Assembly (NCBI RefSeq): GCF_040717445.1
Contig: NZ_JBFEFL010000001.1
Span: 1,116,001-1,180,000 of the forward strand
DNA length: 64,000 bases
Direction of reading: 5' to 3'
From: Qipengyuania sp. JC766
GTDB lineage: Bacteria > Pseudomonadota > Alphaproteobacteria > Sphingomonadales > Sphingomonadaceae
The position numbers were made by a program, and so were the translations under genes. This document shows positions 35,060 to 43,925 of this stretch, piece after piece (the stretch's first letter is position 1; every line of letters begins with the position of its first letter). Below the pieces are notes generated by a model. That model was given only the letters and a program-made list of their open reading frames with translations, did no database searches and was not told the origin of the DNA.

Positions 35060-37216
35060 GTGACACTTGTATTGATCGCAATCGCGCTCGGCCTGCTGGC
35101 CGTTCTATACGGCTTCATTACCAGCCGACAGGTTTTGGGCGCCGCAGCCGGCAACCAGAAGATGCAGGAGATCGCAGGCGCGATCCAGGAAGGCGCGCAG
35201 GCCTACCTCAACCGCCAGTATACCACCATCGGCATCGTCGGCGTGGTCGTGGTCGTCCTGGTAGGCGTGTTTCTCGGGGTCATTCCGGCCGCAGGCTTCC
35301 TGATCGGCGCGATCCTTTCGGGTGTCGCGGGCTATATCGGGATGAACATCTCGGTCCGCTCCAACGTCCGCACCGCTGCCGCCGCGCAGAGCGGCCTGCA
35401 GCAGGGCCTGACGCTCGCTTTCCGCGCCGGTGCGATCACCGGCATGCTCGTCGCAGGCCTCGCCCTGCTCGCGATCGCGGTGTTCTTCTACGTCATGGTC
35501 GATTTCCTCGGCCTCGGCGCCAGCAGCCGCGAAGTGATCGACGGGCTCGTGGGTCTCGCCTTCGGCGCATCGCTCATTTCCATCTTCGCGCGCCTCGGCG
35601 GCGGCATCTTCACCAAGGCGGCCGATGTCGGCGCCGACCTCGTCGGCAAGGTCGAGGCCGGTATCCCGGAAGATGATCCCCGCAACCCCGCCGTGATCGC
35701 GGACAATGTGGGCGACAATGTCGGCGACTGCGCCGGCATGGCCGCGGACCTTTTCGAAACCTATGTCGTGACTGTCGGGGCCACCATGGTCCTGACCGCA
35801 CTGCTGCTCGCCGACATCGGCGACCTTCTGCTCCCGATGATGTCCCTGCCGCTGCTGATCGGCGGTGCCTGCATCGTCACCAGCATCATCGGCACCTATT
35901 TCGTCCGCCTTGGCAAGGGCACCAATGTCATGGGCGCGATGTACAAGGGCTTCCTTGTCACCGCCGTCCTCTCGATCCCGCTGATCTGGCTCGTGATGCA
36001 GTACGCGCTCGGCGACATGAACGTCGCGATCGGCGCCGAAAACCTCGGCGCTGTCGATCCGGGCGCCCCCATTTCGGAAGAAGGTACCGCGGCCATCGCG
36101 CCCTTCACCGGCTGGGACCTGTTCTGGTCCTCGATCATCGGTCTGGTGCTGACCGGCGTCATCATCTGGATCACCGAGTATTACACCGGGACGAACTTCC
36201 GCCCGGTCAAGTCGATCGCCAAGGCTTCGGAAACCGGCCACGGCACCAACGTGATCCAGGGTCTGGCGATCAGCCTTGAATCGACCGCCCTGCCGACGCT
36301 GGCGATCGTCGCCGGCATCATCGGCGCCTACCAGCTCGCCGGCCTCATGGGCATCGCCTACGCTGCCACCAGCATGCTGGCACTCGCAGGCATGGTCGTG
36401 GCGCTCGACGCCTATGGCCCGGTCACCGACAACGCAGGCGGCATCGCCGAAATGGCAGGCCTCGACGACAGTGTTCGTGAAAAGACCGACGCACTCGACG
36501 CGGTGGGTAACACGACCAAGGCGGTGACCAAGGGCTATGCCATCGGTTCGGCGGGCCTTGCCGCGCTTGTCCTCTTTGCGGCCTATACTACCGACCTCGC
36601 CGAGTTCTTCCCGAATGCGGACGTCGATTTCAGCCTGGAGAACCCGTACGTCATCGTCGGCCTGCTGCTCGGCGCCCTGTTGCCCTACCTCTTCGGGGCG
36701 ATGGGCATGACCGCGGTTGGCCGCGCTGCCGGTGACGTGGTGAAGGACGTGCGCGAGCAGTTCGCCGCGGACAAGGGCATTATGGCCGGCACCAGCCGTC
36801 CCAATTACGCCCGCACGGTCGACCTCGTGACCAAGGCCGCGATCAAGGAGATGATCATCCCCTCGATGCTGCCGGTTCTCGCTCCGATCGTAGTGTATTT
36901 CGGCATCTTCCTCATCGCCGGGCAGGAAAACGCCTTCGCGGCGCTTGGGGCCTTGCTCCTCGGCGTGATCGTCGGCGGCCTTTTCGTCGCCCTTTCCATG
37001 ACCGCCGGAGGTGGCGCGTGGGATAACGCGAAGAAATACATCGAGGACGGCAATCACGGCGGCAAGGGTTCCGAGGCCCACAAGGCGGCAGTCACCGGCG
37101 ACACGGTGGGCGATCCCTACAAGGATACCGCTGGACCAGCCGTAAACCCGATGATCAAGATCACGAATATCGTGGCATTGCTGCTTCTGGCTGCGCTGGC
37201 CGGTCAAGGGGCATAG
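35060..37216 (+). CDS. hppA: membrane-bound proton-translocating pyrophosphatase, K+-independent type
   Basis: 718 residues, about 16 membrane helices. Couples PPi hydrolysis to proton pumping. The catalytic loop [16 protein letters not shown] and [19 protein letters not shown] are at about 184-223. Lys487 in [10 protein letters not shown] is the residue that marks K+-independent enzymes (Ala in K+-dependent ones). GTG start. The last about 25 codons are duplicated at 39521-39596; the resident copy now ends AGQGA, whereas the displaced copy would end AGQSAV. Confidence 0.96.
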   Translation: MTLVLIAIALGLLAVLYGFITSRQVLGAAAGNQKMQEIAGAIQEGAQAYLNRQYTTIGIVGVVVVVLVGVFLGVIPAAGFLIGAILSGVAGYIGMNISVRSNVRTAAAAQSGLQQGLTLAFRAGAITGMLVAGLALLAIAVFFYVMVDFLGLGASSREVIDGLVGLAFGASLISIFARLGGGIFTKAADVGADLVGKVEAGIPEDDPRNPAVIADNVGDNVGDCAGMAADLFETYVVTVGATMVLTALLLADIGDLLLPMMSLPLLIGGACIVTSIIGTYFVRLGKGTNVMGAMYKGFLVTAVLSIPLIWLVMQYALGDMNVAIGAENLGAVDPGAPISEEGTAAIAPFTGWDLFWSSIIGLVLTGVIIWITEYYTGTNFRPVKSIAKASETGHGTNVIQGLAISLESTALPTLAIVAGIIGAYQLAGLMGIAYAATSMLALAGMVVALDAYGPVTDNAGGIAEMAGLDDSVREKTDALDAVGNTTKAVTKGYAIGSAGLAALVLFAAYTTDLAEFFPNADVDFSLENPYVIVGLLLGALLPYLFGAMGMTAVGRAAGDVVKDVREQFAADKGIMAGTSRPNYARTVDLVTKAAIKEMIIPSMLPVLAPIVVYFGIFLIAGQENAFAALGALLLGVIVGGLFVALSMTAGGGAWDNAKKYIEDGNHGGKGSEAHKAAVTGDTVGDPYKDTAGPAVNPMIKITNIVALLLLAALAGQGA
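37132..37207 (+). repeat. direct repeat copy A, inside the 3' end of hppA
   Basis: 76 bases, matching 39521-39596 at 75 positions; the single difference is G at 37195 versus A at 39584. This copy is in frame in hppA and runs to nine bases before the stop. Confidence 0.97.
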
Positions 37217-37238
37217 ACCATAATATTCGAGATTTAAC

Positions 37239-37269
37239 ACCCCGTTCAGCTTGTGTCAGACGGGGTTTT
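37239..37269 (+). terminator. terminator after the resident hppA stop (imported side)
   Basis: A 7-bp stem (37239-37245 with 37260-37266) with a 14-base loop is followed by a short T-run. It lies 22 bases after the hppA stop and differs in sequence from the hairpin at 39627, as expected if it came with the inserted DNA. Confidence 0.65.
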
Positions 37270-37407
37270 AACTTGCGGTTCAGACCACGTTATGCATCAT
37301 AGAAACGTTGAGCTAAGGGTAGCCATTTTGGACTTACTCCAGCTTTGACTTGGCTAATGCTGGTCACAAAGGTCGCGGGATCGACCATAGATTTGGGGAC
37401 GCATACA

Positions 37408-39468
37408 ATGACGATCAGACGTATTATTTTTCGCGGTGCAAGCGCCTGTGCAATGTCTTTTGCTATATTGTCGGGGACCCCAGATGGAATGTCGGCATTC
37501 GCTCAAGAAACGCCGCCTCAGGTTGCAGAAACGGCAAACAAACGAATTCCTGTCGCGGAATTCGTGAAGCAATTAACGATGCGCAACACGAGGATATCTC
37601 CAGACGGGAAGAAGCTTGCGTATTTGACAGGGAAGGATGGTCGGGAGGTACTCGTCGTCTTCGATCTTGAAACTCTCGAAGAGAAACCAATCCTCGCTGC
37701 CGAAGAGGCTCGGAGCGGTGGCGACCGTACCTTGGCGGGGTTTCGATGGATTGGAAACGAACATGTAGTGATGACCGTCATCCTGCGGGAAGAAATCAAT
37801 GGGAATCTCGGTGATTTCCGCCGCCTCGTTGCCTACGACGTCGTGTCCGGCGATCTTGTCAATCAGGCTTGGCGCGATTCCGGTGCAGACGCGGGCGCCA
37901 TTCTCGATATTGATCACGCAAGCGGAACATACCTTCTCCAGCGCGACAGCGTTGCAAACAGCACCGAGAGATGGGGTTTTCCGGAAGTCGGTGAAGTCGA
38001 AGTCGATACGGGGAAATTTAAACGCGTGCAGCGGACCAATCCGATTGTTCGGAGTTGGTCGGCCGACTCGCGTGGGAATCTTCGTTTTGGGAGCGCTTAC
38101 GATGGCGACACGGGCAAAGTTCGCATTTTGTACAAGGGCGAGAACGACAGCAATTTTAAGACAGTATACAACGAAGCGGACGAAACCTTTACGGAAGGGC
38201 CTCCTACGCCAATAGCCTTCATTCCTGGGACGGATATGGCCTATGCGACGTCGCGTCATGAGGGTCACACGAAAGTGTACAAACTCGACCTCACAACGAT
38301 GAAGCCGGTCGAAACGGTCTTCGAAACTCCCGGCTTTGATGTGCAAGGCGTCGTTACCGACGATAATGGAAAAATACTTGGATACAGCGTCTTTGATGGT
38401 GAGCGTAAGGTCGAATATACGGATCCAAATCTGAAGGCGATCAAGCGTATGCTGGAGGATACCTTCGGCGAAGGCGAGGTCAGCCTCGTCGATTATACTG
38501 AAGATTTTGGCATGGTTCTCTTCAACGCGGGAGGCAAACAGCGTGCCAGCGGATATTACTCATTCAATACCAAAACCGGTCAAGTCCAGCTTTTGAATTG
38601 GCAGCGAAATACGCTTAAGGACGCACCGCTCAATCCCGTCCGAGCCGAGTGGTACGAAGCTAGCGACGGAACAAAAATTCAAGCAGTGGTCACGTATCCG
38701 CGACATCGCATGGGAGAAAAAAACCTCCCGGTGGTAGTCATGCCCCACGGCGGACCTTTTGGGGTCCTTTCTGCTACGAACAGCACGGAACCGTGGAACC
38801 AGCCGCTGGCAGAGCAAGGCTATGTGGTCATTCAACCAAACTATCGTGGTTCTGGAGGCTACGGAAAAGAGTTCGAACAATTGGGTCGCGAGCCTGGCGG
38901 TTATGGCAAGCGGATGCAGGATGATCTGAACGATATCCTCACTTACTACGGAGAAAAGGGCGTAATCGATCCTAATCGCGCATGCATTATGGGATGGTCG
39001 TATGGGGGCTTCGCTGCTGCCCGCGGCGCGCAACGTGACCCTGAAATTTGGAAATGCGCCGTTGCTGGTGCGGGGGTTTACGACATGCCTTTGATGAATA
39101 AGTGGGATGCAGACAATCTCGGTCGATTCAGCAGCGGCTTCCAAGCAACCTCCAACGATCCGGAAGCGATTTCTCCGGCACGCCATCCGAATGGCGATTG
39201 GGCCCCGATTCTAATCGTGGCGGCAGAGAGAGACGCACGCATTCCGATGGAGCAGGCTCGAACACTGGTGTCCGCTCTACGAGGTGCCGGAAAGAAAGAA
39301 GGAACGGATTTCAAATACGTTGTTCAACCGGAGGGTACGCACAATTTACCTTATGACGATGTCCATATCGAATGGATCGAAGAAGCTTATGCATGGCTGG
39401 AACGGTTTAATCCGGCGTATATTCCTGAGGACGATGGAGTTAAGCCAGAGCTTCTCAGCTTCAACTAG
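37408..39468 (+). CDS. secreted S9-family (prolyl oligopeptidase-type) peptidase
   Basis: 686 residues from ATG at 37408 with GGGGA upstream. A signal peptide (about 1-30, ending SAFAQ) is followed by a WD40-like beta-propeller (about 45-400) and a C-terminal alpha/beta-hydrolase. The catalytic triad is visible: Ser531 in GWSYGGFAAARG, Asp609 in AAERDARIP and His645 in EGTHNLPYDD. This is the acylaminoacyl/dipeptidyl peptidase layout, acting on short peptides in the periplasm. Lower G+C and A/T-ending codons contrast with all neighbours, consistent with transfer; it is the only gene in the inserted segment. Confidence 0.93.
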   Translation: MTIRRIIFRGASACAMSFAILSGTPDGMSAFAQETPPQVAETANKRIPVAEFVKQLTMRNTRISPDGKKLAYLTGKDGREVLVVFDLETLEEKPILAAEEARSGGDRTLAGFRWIGNEHVVMTVILREEINGNLGDFRRLVAYDVVSGDLVNQAWRDSGADAGAILDIDHASGTYLLQRDSVANSTERWGFPEVGEVEVDTGKFKRVQRTNPIVRSWSADSRGNLRFGSAYDGDTGKVRILYKGENDSNFKTVYNEADETFTEGPPTPIAFIPGTDMAYATSRHEGHTKVYKLDLTTMKPVETVFETPGFDVQGVVTDDNGKILGYSVFDGERKVEYTDPNLKAIKRMLEDTFGEGEVSLVDYTEDFGMVLFNAGGKQRASGYYSFNTKTGQVQLLNWQRNTLKDAPLNPVRAEWYEASDGTKIQAVVTYPRHRMGEKNLPVVVMPHGGPFGVLSATNSTEPWNQPLAEQGYVVIQPNYRGSGGYGKEFEQLGREPGGYGKRMQDDLNDILTYYGEKGVIDPNRACIMGWSYGGFAAARGAQRDPEIWKCAVAGAGVYDMPLMNKWDADNLGRFSSGFQATSNDPEAISPARHPNGDWAPILIVAAERDARIPMEQARTLVSALRGAGKKEGTDFKYVVQPEGTHNLPYDDVHIEWIEEAYAWLERFNPAYIPEDDGVKPELLSFN

Positions 39469-39520
39469 TTCGTGATCCCGACTTGCAAGCTCTATCTAGC
39501 CTTCAATTCGAAGTCCTTGT

Positions 39521-39596
39521 TGGACCAGCCGTAAACCCGATGATCAAGATCACGAATATCGTGGCATTGCTGCTTCTGGCTGCACTGGCCGGTCAA
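39521..39596 (+). repeat. direct repeat copy B, displaced original hppA 3' end
   Basis: Matches 37132-37207 at 75 of 76 positions. It would read on into QSAV and TGA (stop at 39606-39608), the probable ancestral hppA C-terminus, and is followed 18 bases later by a strong terminator. Confidence 0.97.
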
Positions 39597-39626
39597 TCGG
39601 CGGTCTGATCCGCGTCCTCGTTTAGG

Positions 39627-39671
39627 AAAGCCGGGTGATCGGGTTCATCCTGATACACCCGGCTTTTCTTT
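39627..39671 (+). terminator. strong intrinsic terminator, probably the ancestral hppA terminator
   Basis: An 11-bp perfect stem (39627-39637 with 39656-39666), an 18-base loop that can itself fold, and a following T-rich tract (TTTTCTTT). Today it lies downstream of the S9 peptidase and repeat copy B. Confidence 0.85.
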
Positions 39672-39743
39672 AAGCCTTCGTCAGTCTCTCCCCGCTAGGC
39701 CGCATTCGCGGCAATTCCGCCGCAAGTGCCTGCAGGCGGACAC

Positions 39744-40895
39744 GTGCGTAGCGAAGCGCTTAACCAGTTTCATCAACCGCACCGGACGGCAACCGCCGCT
39801 CCGCACCTCGAGGTCGCCCGTTGGCCGGAGTCGTGCGCTCTGGACAACGCTGTCTGGTCCGAGTTGTCTGCCGACGCCCAAGTGCCCAATCCCTTCTTCA
39901 CCGAATGGGGCCTTCGGCCTGCGCTGGACGCACTCGATCCGAAGAGCAGCGTGAAGCTCGCATCGCTCTTCAGCGGTCAACAACTGTCCGGGCTCATGCC
40001 GCTGGCCTTCAGGGGCGATTATTACGGCTATCCCCTGCCCCACTTCAGCGGTTGGCTGCATGCCAACGCTTTCGACGGAACCCCGCTCGTCAGGTCAGGC
40101 GCAGCCGAGGATTTCTGGCGAGCGCTGCTCGACTGGTGCGATGCCAATTCGGGCCGCGCACTCTTCCTGCACATACCGCTGATGGATCGCGACGGCCCGG
40201 TCTTCGCAGGATTGAAAGCCGTCACGGCAGACCAAGGGCGCGCAGCCGCAATCGTTCAGGAAGAGGACCGGGCCTCCCTGAACACGGAACTTGGATCGGA
40301 AGCCTACTACGAGGAATCCCTCAGCACGAAGAAGCGCAAGGAACTGCGTCGACAGCACCGGCGCCTGGCGGAAGTGGGCGAGCTCTCCTTCGCGCGCGAG
40401 ACCGGGGAAGAGACGCTCGACGACTGGATCGCCGCATTCCTTGCATTGGAAGCAGCAGGCTGGAAGGGCGAGAACGGATCGAGCCTCGCCGCAGCGCCGG
40501 CGACCGACACGATATTCCGTGAAACGCTGACGGGCGCCGCGCGCGCAGGGGCGCTCGAACGGCTGAGCCTCACGCTGGACGGCAAGCCGATCGCTATGCT
40601 CGCCAATTTCATCGTTCCGCCCGGCGCTTTTTCCTACAAGACCGCCTTCGACGAAGAATATGCGAGATTTTCTCCCGGCGTCCTGCTGCAGCGCGAGAAC
40701 CTCGCCCTGCTTGATCGCGCCGATATCGCCTGGACCGACAGCTGCGCCGCGCCCGATCATCCCATGATCGACCGCATTTGGCGCGAGCGACGGCGCATGG
40801 TCCGGGTCAGCGTTGCCATCGGCGGCAAGGCGCGACGCCTGCTCTGCCGCCAAATCCTGCGCCGCGAAACCGGCGAGGACCTGAAAGGACTATGA
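39744..40895 (+). CDS. GNAT-superfamily protein of the CelD/BcsL (Acetyltransf_6) type, first of two
   Basis: About 383 residues; GTG at 39744 is used but GTG at 39726 is equally possible. The layout is that of the double-GNAT Acetyltransf_6 group: an N-terminal half with LMPLAFRGDYYGYPLPHFSGW and a C-terminal half with YYEESLSTKKRKELRRQHRRL followed by LTLDGKPIAMLANFIVPPGAFSYKTAFDEEYARFSPGVLLQ. Related proteins act in polysaccharide clusters or resemble FemAB aminoacyl transferases; the substrate here is unknown. The JmjC-type gene starts one base after its stop. Confidence 0.82.
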   Translation: MRSEALNQFHQPHRTATAAPHLEVARWPESCALDNAVWSELSADAQVPNPFFTEWGLRPALDALDPKSSVKLASLFSGQQLSGLMPLAFRGDYYGYPLPHFSGWLHANAFDGTPLVRSGAAEDFWRALLDWCDANSGRALFLHIPLMDRDGPVFAGLKAVTADQGRAAAIVQEEDRASLNTELGSEAYYEESLSTKKRKELRRQHRRLAEVGELSFARETGEETLDDWIAAFLALEAAGWKGENGSSLAAAPATDTIFRETLTGAARAGALERLSLTLDGKPIAMLANFIVPPGAFSYKTAFDEEYARFSPGVLLQRENLALLDRADIAWTDSCAAPDHPMIDRIWRERRRMVRVSVAIGGKARRLLCRQILRRETGEDLKGL

Positions 40896-40896
40896 C

Positions 40897-41787
40897 ATGG
40901 GCGTGATGCAGCATCTGGACGGCGAGCCGCTTCATGACGAAATTGCCTTCGACGAAGACGCCCGCGCGCTGTTTGCTCGTAATTACCCGGAAGTGCCGCA
41001 TAGGCTGACGCACGGCCTGTCCCTGCGAAGCGAGATGCAACTCGATGCGTTGGCAGAACTGGCCGAACGCCTTCCGGAAAACTCCATCGAGTACAACCGG
41101 GGCGACGTGCCGATCGGGGTGGACGGCAAACCGGGATCGACCGGGCGCTCAATCGGAGAAACGATTCGCGCCATCGCCACCAGCAACAGCTGGGCAGTCC
41201 TGAAGAACATCGAGCAGGATCCCGAATACGCGGCCCTGCTGCACGCGCTGCTGGGCGAACTCGCACCCCAGATCGAAGCGACGACCGGCGAACTTCTGAC
41301 GCCGCAGGGCTTCATATTCATCTCCTCGCCGAACGCGGTCACGCCCTATCATTTCGACCCGGAGCATAACATCCTCCTGCAGTTGAAGGGGACGAAGGTC
41401 ATGACCCAGTTCCCTGCGGGAGATGCGCGCTTCGCGCCCGATCGGGTGCACGAAAGCTATCACCTTGGCGGCGCGCGAGAGCTCGTGTGGGATGACGCAT
41501 TCCTTTCCGACGGTCGCGAGTTTCCGCTGGGACCGGGGCAGGCCGTCTATGTTCCGGTCATGGCGCCTCATTTCGTGCGCAACGGGCCGGGAAGCTCGAT
41601 CTCTCTCTCGATCACCTGGCGGTCGAACTGGTCCTATGACGAGGCGGGAGCCCGTTGCTTCAACGCGATCCTGAGGCAGGCCGGAATGAACCCGAATCCG
41701 CCGCATCGCTGGCCGGGGAGCAACCGGTGGAAGCGTCTCGGTTTTCGGGCCTGGCGCAAGGTCTTCGGTCCGCCTTCCCCGTCATGA
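40897..41787 (+). CDS. JmjC/cupin-like Fe(II)/2-oxoglutarate oxygenase
   Basis: 296 residues. The facial triad of a JmjC-type hydroxylase is visible: His152-x-Asp154 in TPYHFDPEHN and His225 in MAPHFVRNG, on a double-stranded beta-helix. Lys164 in LLQLKGTKVM fits the 2-oxoglutarate carboxylate site of FIH-like enzymes. Such enzymes hydroxylate protein, peptide or small-molecule side chains. It is sandwiched between two GNAT genes, one base from the first and overlapping the second (ATGA), so the three products probably act on one substrate. Confidence 0.85.
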   Translation: MGVMQHLDGEPLHDEIAFDEDARALFARNYPEVPHRLTHGLSLRSEMQLDALAELAERLPENSIEYNRGDVPIGVDGKPGSTGRSIGETIRAIATSNSWAVLKNIEQDPEYAALLHALLGELAPQIEATTGELLTPQGFIFISSPNAVTPYHFDPEHNILLQLKGTKVMTQFPAGDARFAPDRVHESYHLGGARELVWDDAFLSDGREFPLGPGQAVYVPVMAPHFVRNGPGSSISLSITWRSNWSYDEAGARCFNAILRQAGMNPNPPHRWPGSNRWKRLGFRAWRKVFGPPSPS

Positions 41788-42833
41788 CCGCCTTGCCTCC
41801 CGCCGACGATTTCGCCGCTTTCGTGACCGACTGGTCTGCGCTGGACGCACTTGCCGCAGGTGAGCATCCGGCGCGCCGGTTCATGCGGGCTGCATGGTTC
41901 GCTTCCGGCACCGATGCCGCGGAAACCGTCGTGCCGATCCGTTCCGGCGATGGTGAATTGCTCGCGGCCATGCCGCTTTCGAAGAAGGCATTCGGGCCGG
42001 TGGGTATCTCGCAGATTGCCGGGCCCTACTGGCCTTTTCGCGGTTTTCCCGTGCGCGCCACGGCGGACGCGAATGAGCTTCGCAAGGCATTTTCATCGAA
42101 ATCGCTTGGCAGGGAACTCGGACCTGTCTGGCGGCTCGGCCCCGCTGTGGACGACGATCCCTCGCTCGAGGCGACCGTCCGTGCAGCCACAGCCGCGGGC
42201 TGGACCGTGCTGTCCCGGCCAGTTGGCTCGCTGTTCGTCCTGGACCTGAAGGCCCTTCGTTCGGGCGGGAACTGGCCTTCCAGCAAGGGCAAACAGAAGG
42301 ATCGCTGGCGGGTCCGGCAGCTGGGAAAAACGGGCCCCGTGACGATCCGCGCCTTTGATGGCAGGAACTGGACGGAGGAAGACCGCGAGGCGATCGCGCG
42401 AATAGAGAGCAATTCCTGGGTGGGGCAGCTCGAAGAGGGAGGCGATACCAAGTTCGCTGATCCGGCGCTTCGCAAGACCTGGACGCAAATGAGCCGTGAT
42501 CCTGTCCTGGCAGGCATGATCCGCGGGCACATCCTGCATGTCGGCGACACGCCGGCGGCCTTCACTTTCTGCCTGGAGACGGGCGACACGCGCTATTGCA
42601 TCGCAAACAATTTCGACCAGCGGTTCAAGAATTTCAGTCCCGGTCGCGTGCTGCTGTATTACGATTTCGAGGACGCCGCCGACCGGGGCATCGCCCGCAT
42701 CGATTGGGGTTTGGGAGACGGCGGCTACAAGAGTCAGATGGGGGCGACGCAGGGATCCTCGGTTTCCGACTTGCTCTTCGTCCGCAGCAGGTTGCTGGCA
42801 CCCATCCTCAAACGGATCTGGCAGCGCGGTTGA
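41784..42833 (+). CDS. GNAT-superfamily protein of the CelD/BcsL (Acetyltransf_6) type, second of two
   Basis: 349 residues from an ATG overlapping the JmjC stop. Same family as the gene at 39744: KGKQKDRWRVRQLGKTG in the linker, then HILHVGDTPAAFTFCLETGDTRYCIANNFDQRFKNFSPGRVLL. The two are clearly diverged, so they are more likely to form a heteromer or act in sequence than to be a recent copy. tesB starts about 30 bases later. Confidence 0.83.
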   Translation: MTALPPADDFAAFVTDWSALDALAAGEHPARRFMRAAWFASGTDAAETVVPIRSGDGELLAAMPLSKKAFGPVGISQIAGPYWPFRGFPVRATADANELRKAFSSKSLGRELGPVWRLGPAVDDDPSLEATVRAATAAGWTVLSRPVGSLFVLDLKALRSGGNWPSSKGKQKDRWRVRQLGKTGPVTIRAFDGRNWTEEDREAIARIESNSWVGQLEEGGDTKFADPALRKTWTQMSRDPVLAGMIRGHILHVGDTPAAFTFCLETGDTRYCIANNFDQRFKNFSPGRVLLYYDFEDAADRGIARIDWGLGDGGYKSQMGATQGSSVSDLLFVRSRLLAPILKRIWQRG

Positions 42834-42863
42834 CGGCCGGTGCCGCGTTTCGCATGGCGAAGC

Positions 42864-43760
42864 GTGCACGAAAACACCGATCCCGCCCGCCTCGTCGACG
42901 ACCTTGTCTCCCTGCTCACGGTAGAGCCGACCGACGATCATCACTGGCAGGCGAAGCCGCAACCGGGCGGCGTCGGGCGCGTCTTCGGGGGGCAGGTCAT
43001 TGCCCAGGCACTGCAGGCGGCGCAGGGCACGGTCGGCGATGGCAAGATCGCGCATAGCCTCCACGCCTATTTCCTGCGGGGCGGAAAAGAGGGACCGCCA
43101 ATCGATCTCAGGATCGCGCGCGATTTCGACGGCCGCAGCTTTTCCAACCGGCGCGTGGTGGCCAGCCAGTCTGGCGAGCCGATCCTCAACCTGACCGCCA
43201 GCTTTCAACGGCCGGAGACGGGCATCGAGCACCAGCAGTCTTCGATGCCGACGGTAACGCCGCCCGAAGAGCTCGTGTCCGACCAGGAGCTGCGCCGCAA
43301 GATGGTCGAGAAGCGGCGCGATGATATGTCGGAGGCGCAACTGGCGATCCTCCTGCGCCCCCGTCCGATCGAAATCCGCTCACCCGATGCGCGGCACTGG
43401 ACCAATACCGAGCCGCGCGAGGCACAGCTTGAGAGCTGGTTCCGGACGGTAGCCCCTCTGCCGGACGATCCGGCCCTGCACCGTGCGGTCATCGCCTACG
43501 CCAGCGACTACACCCTTCTTGGCACCAGTGCCCTGCCCCATGGATTGTCTTGGATGCGCAACGAAATCGTGGGCGCCAGCCTCGATCATGCCATCTGGTT
43601 CCATCGCGACGCCCGCGCCGACGAATGGCTGCTTTACAGCACCGACAGCCCTTGGAGCGGCTCCGGCCGGGGATTCAACCGCGGCAGCATCTATGACCGC
43701 AAAGGCCGCTTGGTCGCCAGCGTGGCACAGGAAGGGGTGATGCGCAGACAGAAGGGCTAA
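42864..43760 (+). CDS. tesB: acyl-CoA thioesterase II (TesB)
   Basis: 298 residues, two fused hotdog domains. TKPQPGGVGRVFGGQVIAQAL-like text in the N-terminal domain and RAVIAYASDYTLLGTSALPHG and HDHAIWFH-like text in the C-terminal domain are characteristic. Hydrolyses medium- to long-chain acyl-CoA. GTG at 42864 (VHENTDPARLVDDL) matches the usual start; GTG at 42840 would add eight residues. Transcription ends at the shared hairpin 22 bases downstream. Confidence 0.92.
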   Translation: MHENTDPARLVDDLVSLLTVEPTDDHHWQAKPQPGGVGRVFGGQVIAQALQAAQGTVGDGKIAHSLHAYFLRGGKEGPPIDLRIARDFDGRSFSNRRVVASQSGEPILNLTASFQRPETGIEHQQSSMPTVTPPEELVSDQELRRKMVEKRRDDMSEAQLAILLRPRPIEIRSPDARHWTNTEPREAQLESWFRTVAPLPDDPALHRAVIAYASDYTLLGTSALPHGLSWMRNEIVGASLDHAIWFHRDARADEWLLYSTDSPWSGSGRGFNRGSIYDRKGRLVASVAQEGVMRRQKG

Positions 43761-43782
43761 GGACGGCAGGCATTTGCCCATA

Positions 43783-43810
43783 AAAAAGGCCTCCGAACGG
43801 AGGCCTTTTT
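43783..43810. terminator. bidirectional terminator shared by tesB and the 11-codon ORF
   Basis: A 13-bp palindromic stem (43783-43795 with 43798-43810) with A-run on the left and T-run on the right works on both strands. It ends tesB from the left and the micro-ORF/EAL transcript from the right. Confidence 0.88.
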
Positions 43811-43829
43811 CACGTCAAATGAAAGGATC

Positions 43830-43865
43830 TTAGCTGTAGATCCAGTCCCAGATCGAACGGAACAT
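43830..43865 (-). CDS. 11-residue micro-ORF (MFRSIWDWIYS) with strong ribosome-binding site
   Basis: A 12-codon ORF ending in TAA. AGGAG lies seven bases upstream of the ATG (sequence TAGGAGAATTGTTATG), one of the best Shine-Dalgarno sites in the window. The peptide has two Trp, one Tyr and one Phe and would be a short amphipathic aromatic peptide. The transcript then meets a strong terminator 20 bases after the stop. It is 60 bases downstream of the EAL gene on the same strand, so it may be its last cistron; a weak promoter (TTTACA, 17 bases, TACTCC) inside that gap would allow a transcript of its own. No homology can be checked here. Confidence 0.5.
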   Translation of the reverse strand: MFRSIWDWIYS

Positions 43866-43925
43866 AACAATTCTCCTAGCTGCGTCACCAGCAGGAGTAT
43901 GTTAACCTTAACTGTTTGTAAAGCA

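Larger units (their letters stand above)
37132..39596 (+). mobile_element. candidate integrated segment: S9 peptidase gene between duplicated hppA 3' ends
   Basis: The distance between repeat starts is 2389 bases, the likely size of the inserted unit. It holds a new hppA 3' tail with its own terminator, one peptidase gene and about 50 bases of spacer. The original hppA tail and its terminator were displaced to the right flank. No integrase, transposase or inverted terminal repeats are visible. Composition is low: 31 of 60 G+C at 38161-38220 against 42 of 60 at 36301-36360 in hppA. Site-specific integration at a gene 3' end, or recombination with a donor hppA, would both give this pattern. Confidence 0.75.

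Noticed and set aside
35105-37240. A 711-codon minus-strand open frame opposite hppA
   Set aside because: Composition is Asp/His/Gly-rich, typical of a shadow of a membrane protein gene; no motif, no ribosome-binding site, and the hppA frame is unambiguous.
37208-39520. Integrase or transposase gene in the hppA-associated insert
   Set aside because: All plausible frames other than the S9 peptidase are shadows; no recombinase motif or inverted terminal repeat was found.
43783-43865. Trp attenuator controlling a biosynthetic gene in cis
   Set aside because: The two Trp codons followed by a terminator recall trpL, but the next gene beyond the hairpin (tesB) is on the opposite strand, so nothing downstream can be attenuated in cis. 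Only a weak alternative stem (TTTCA/TGAAA) is seen.
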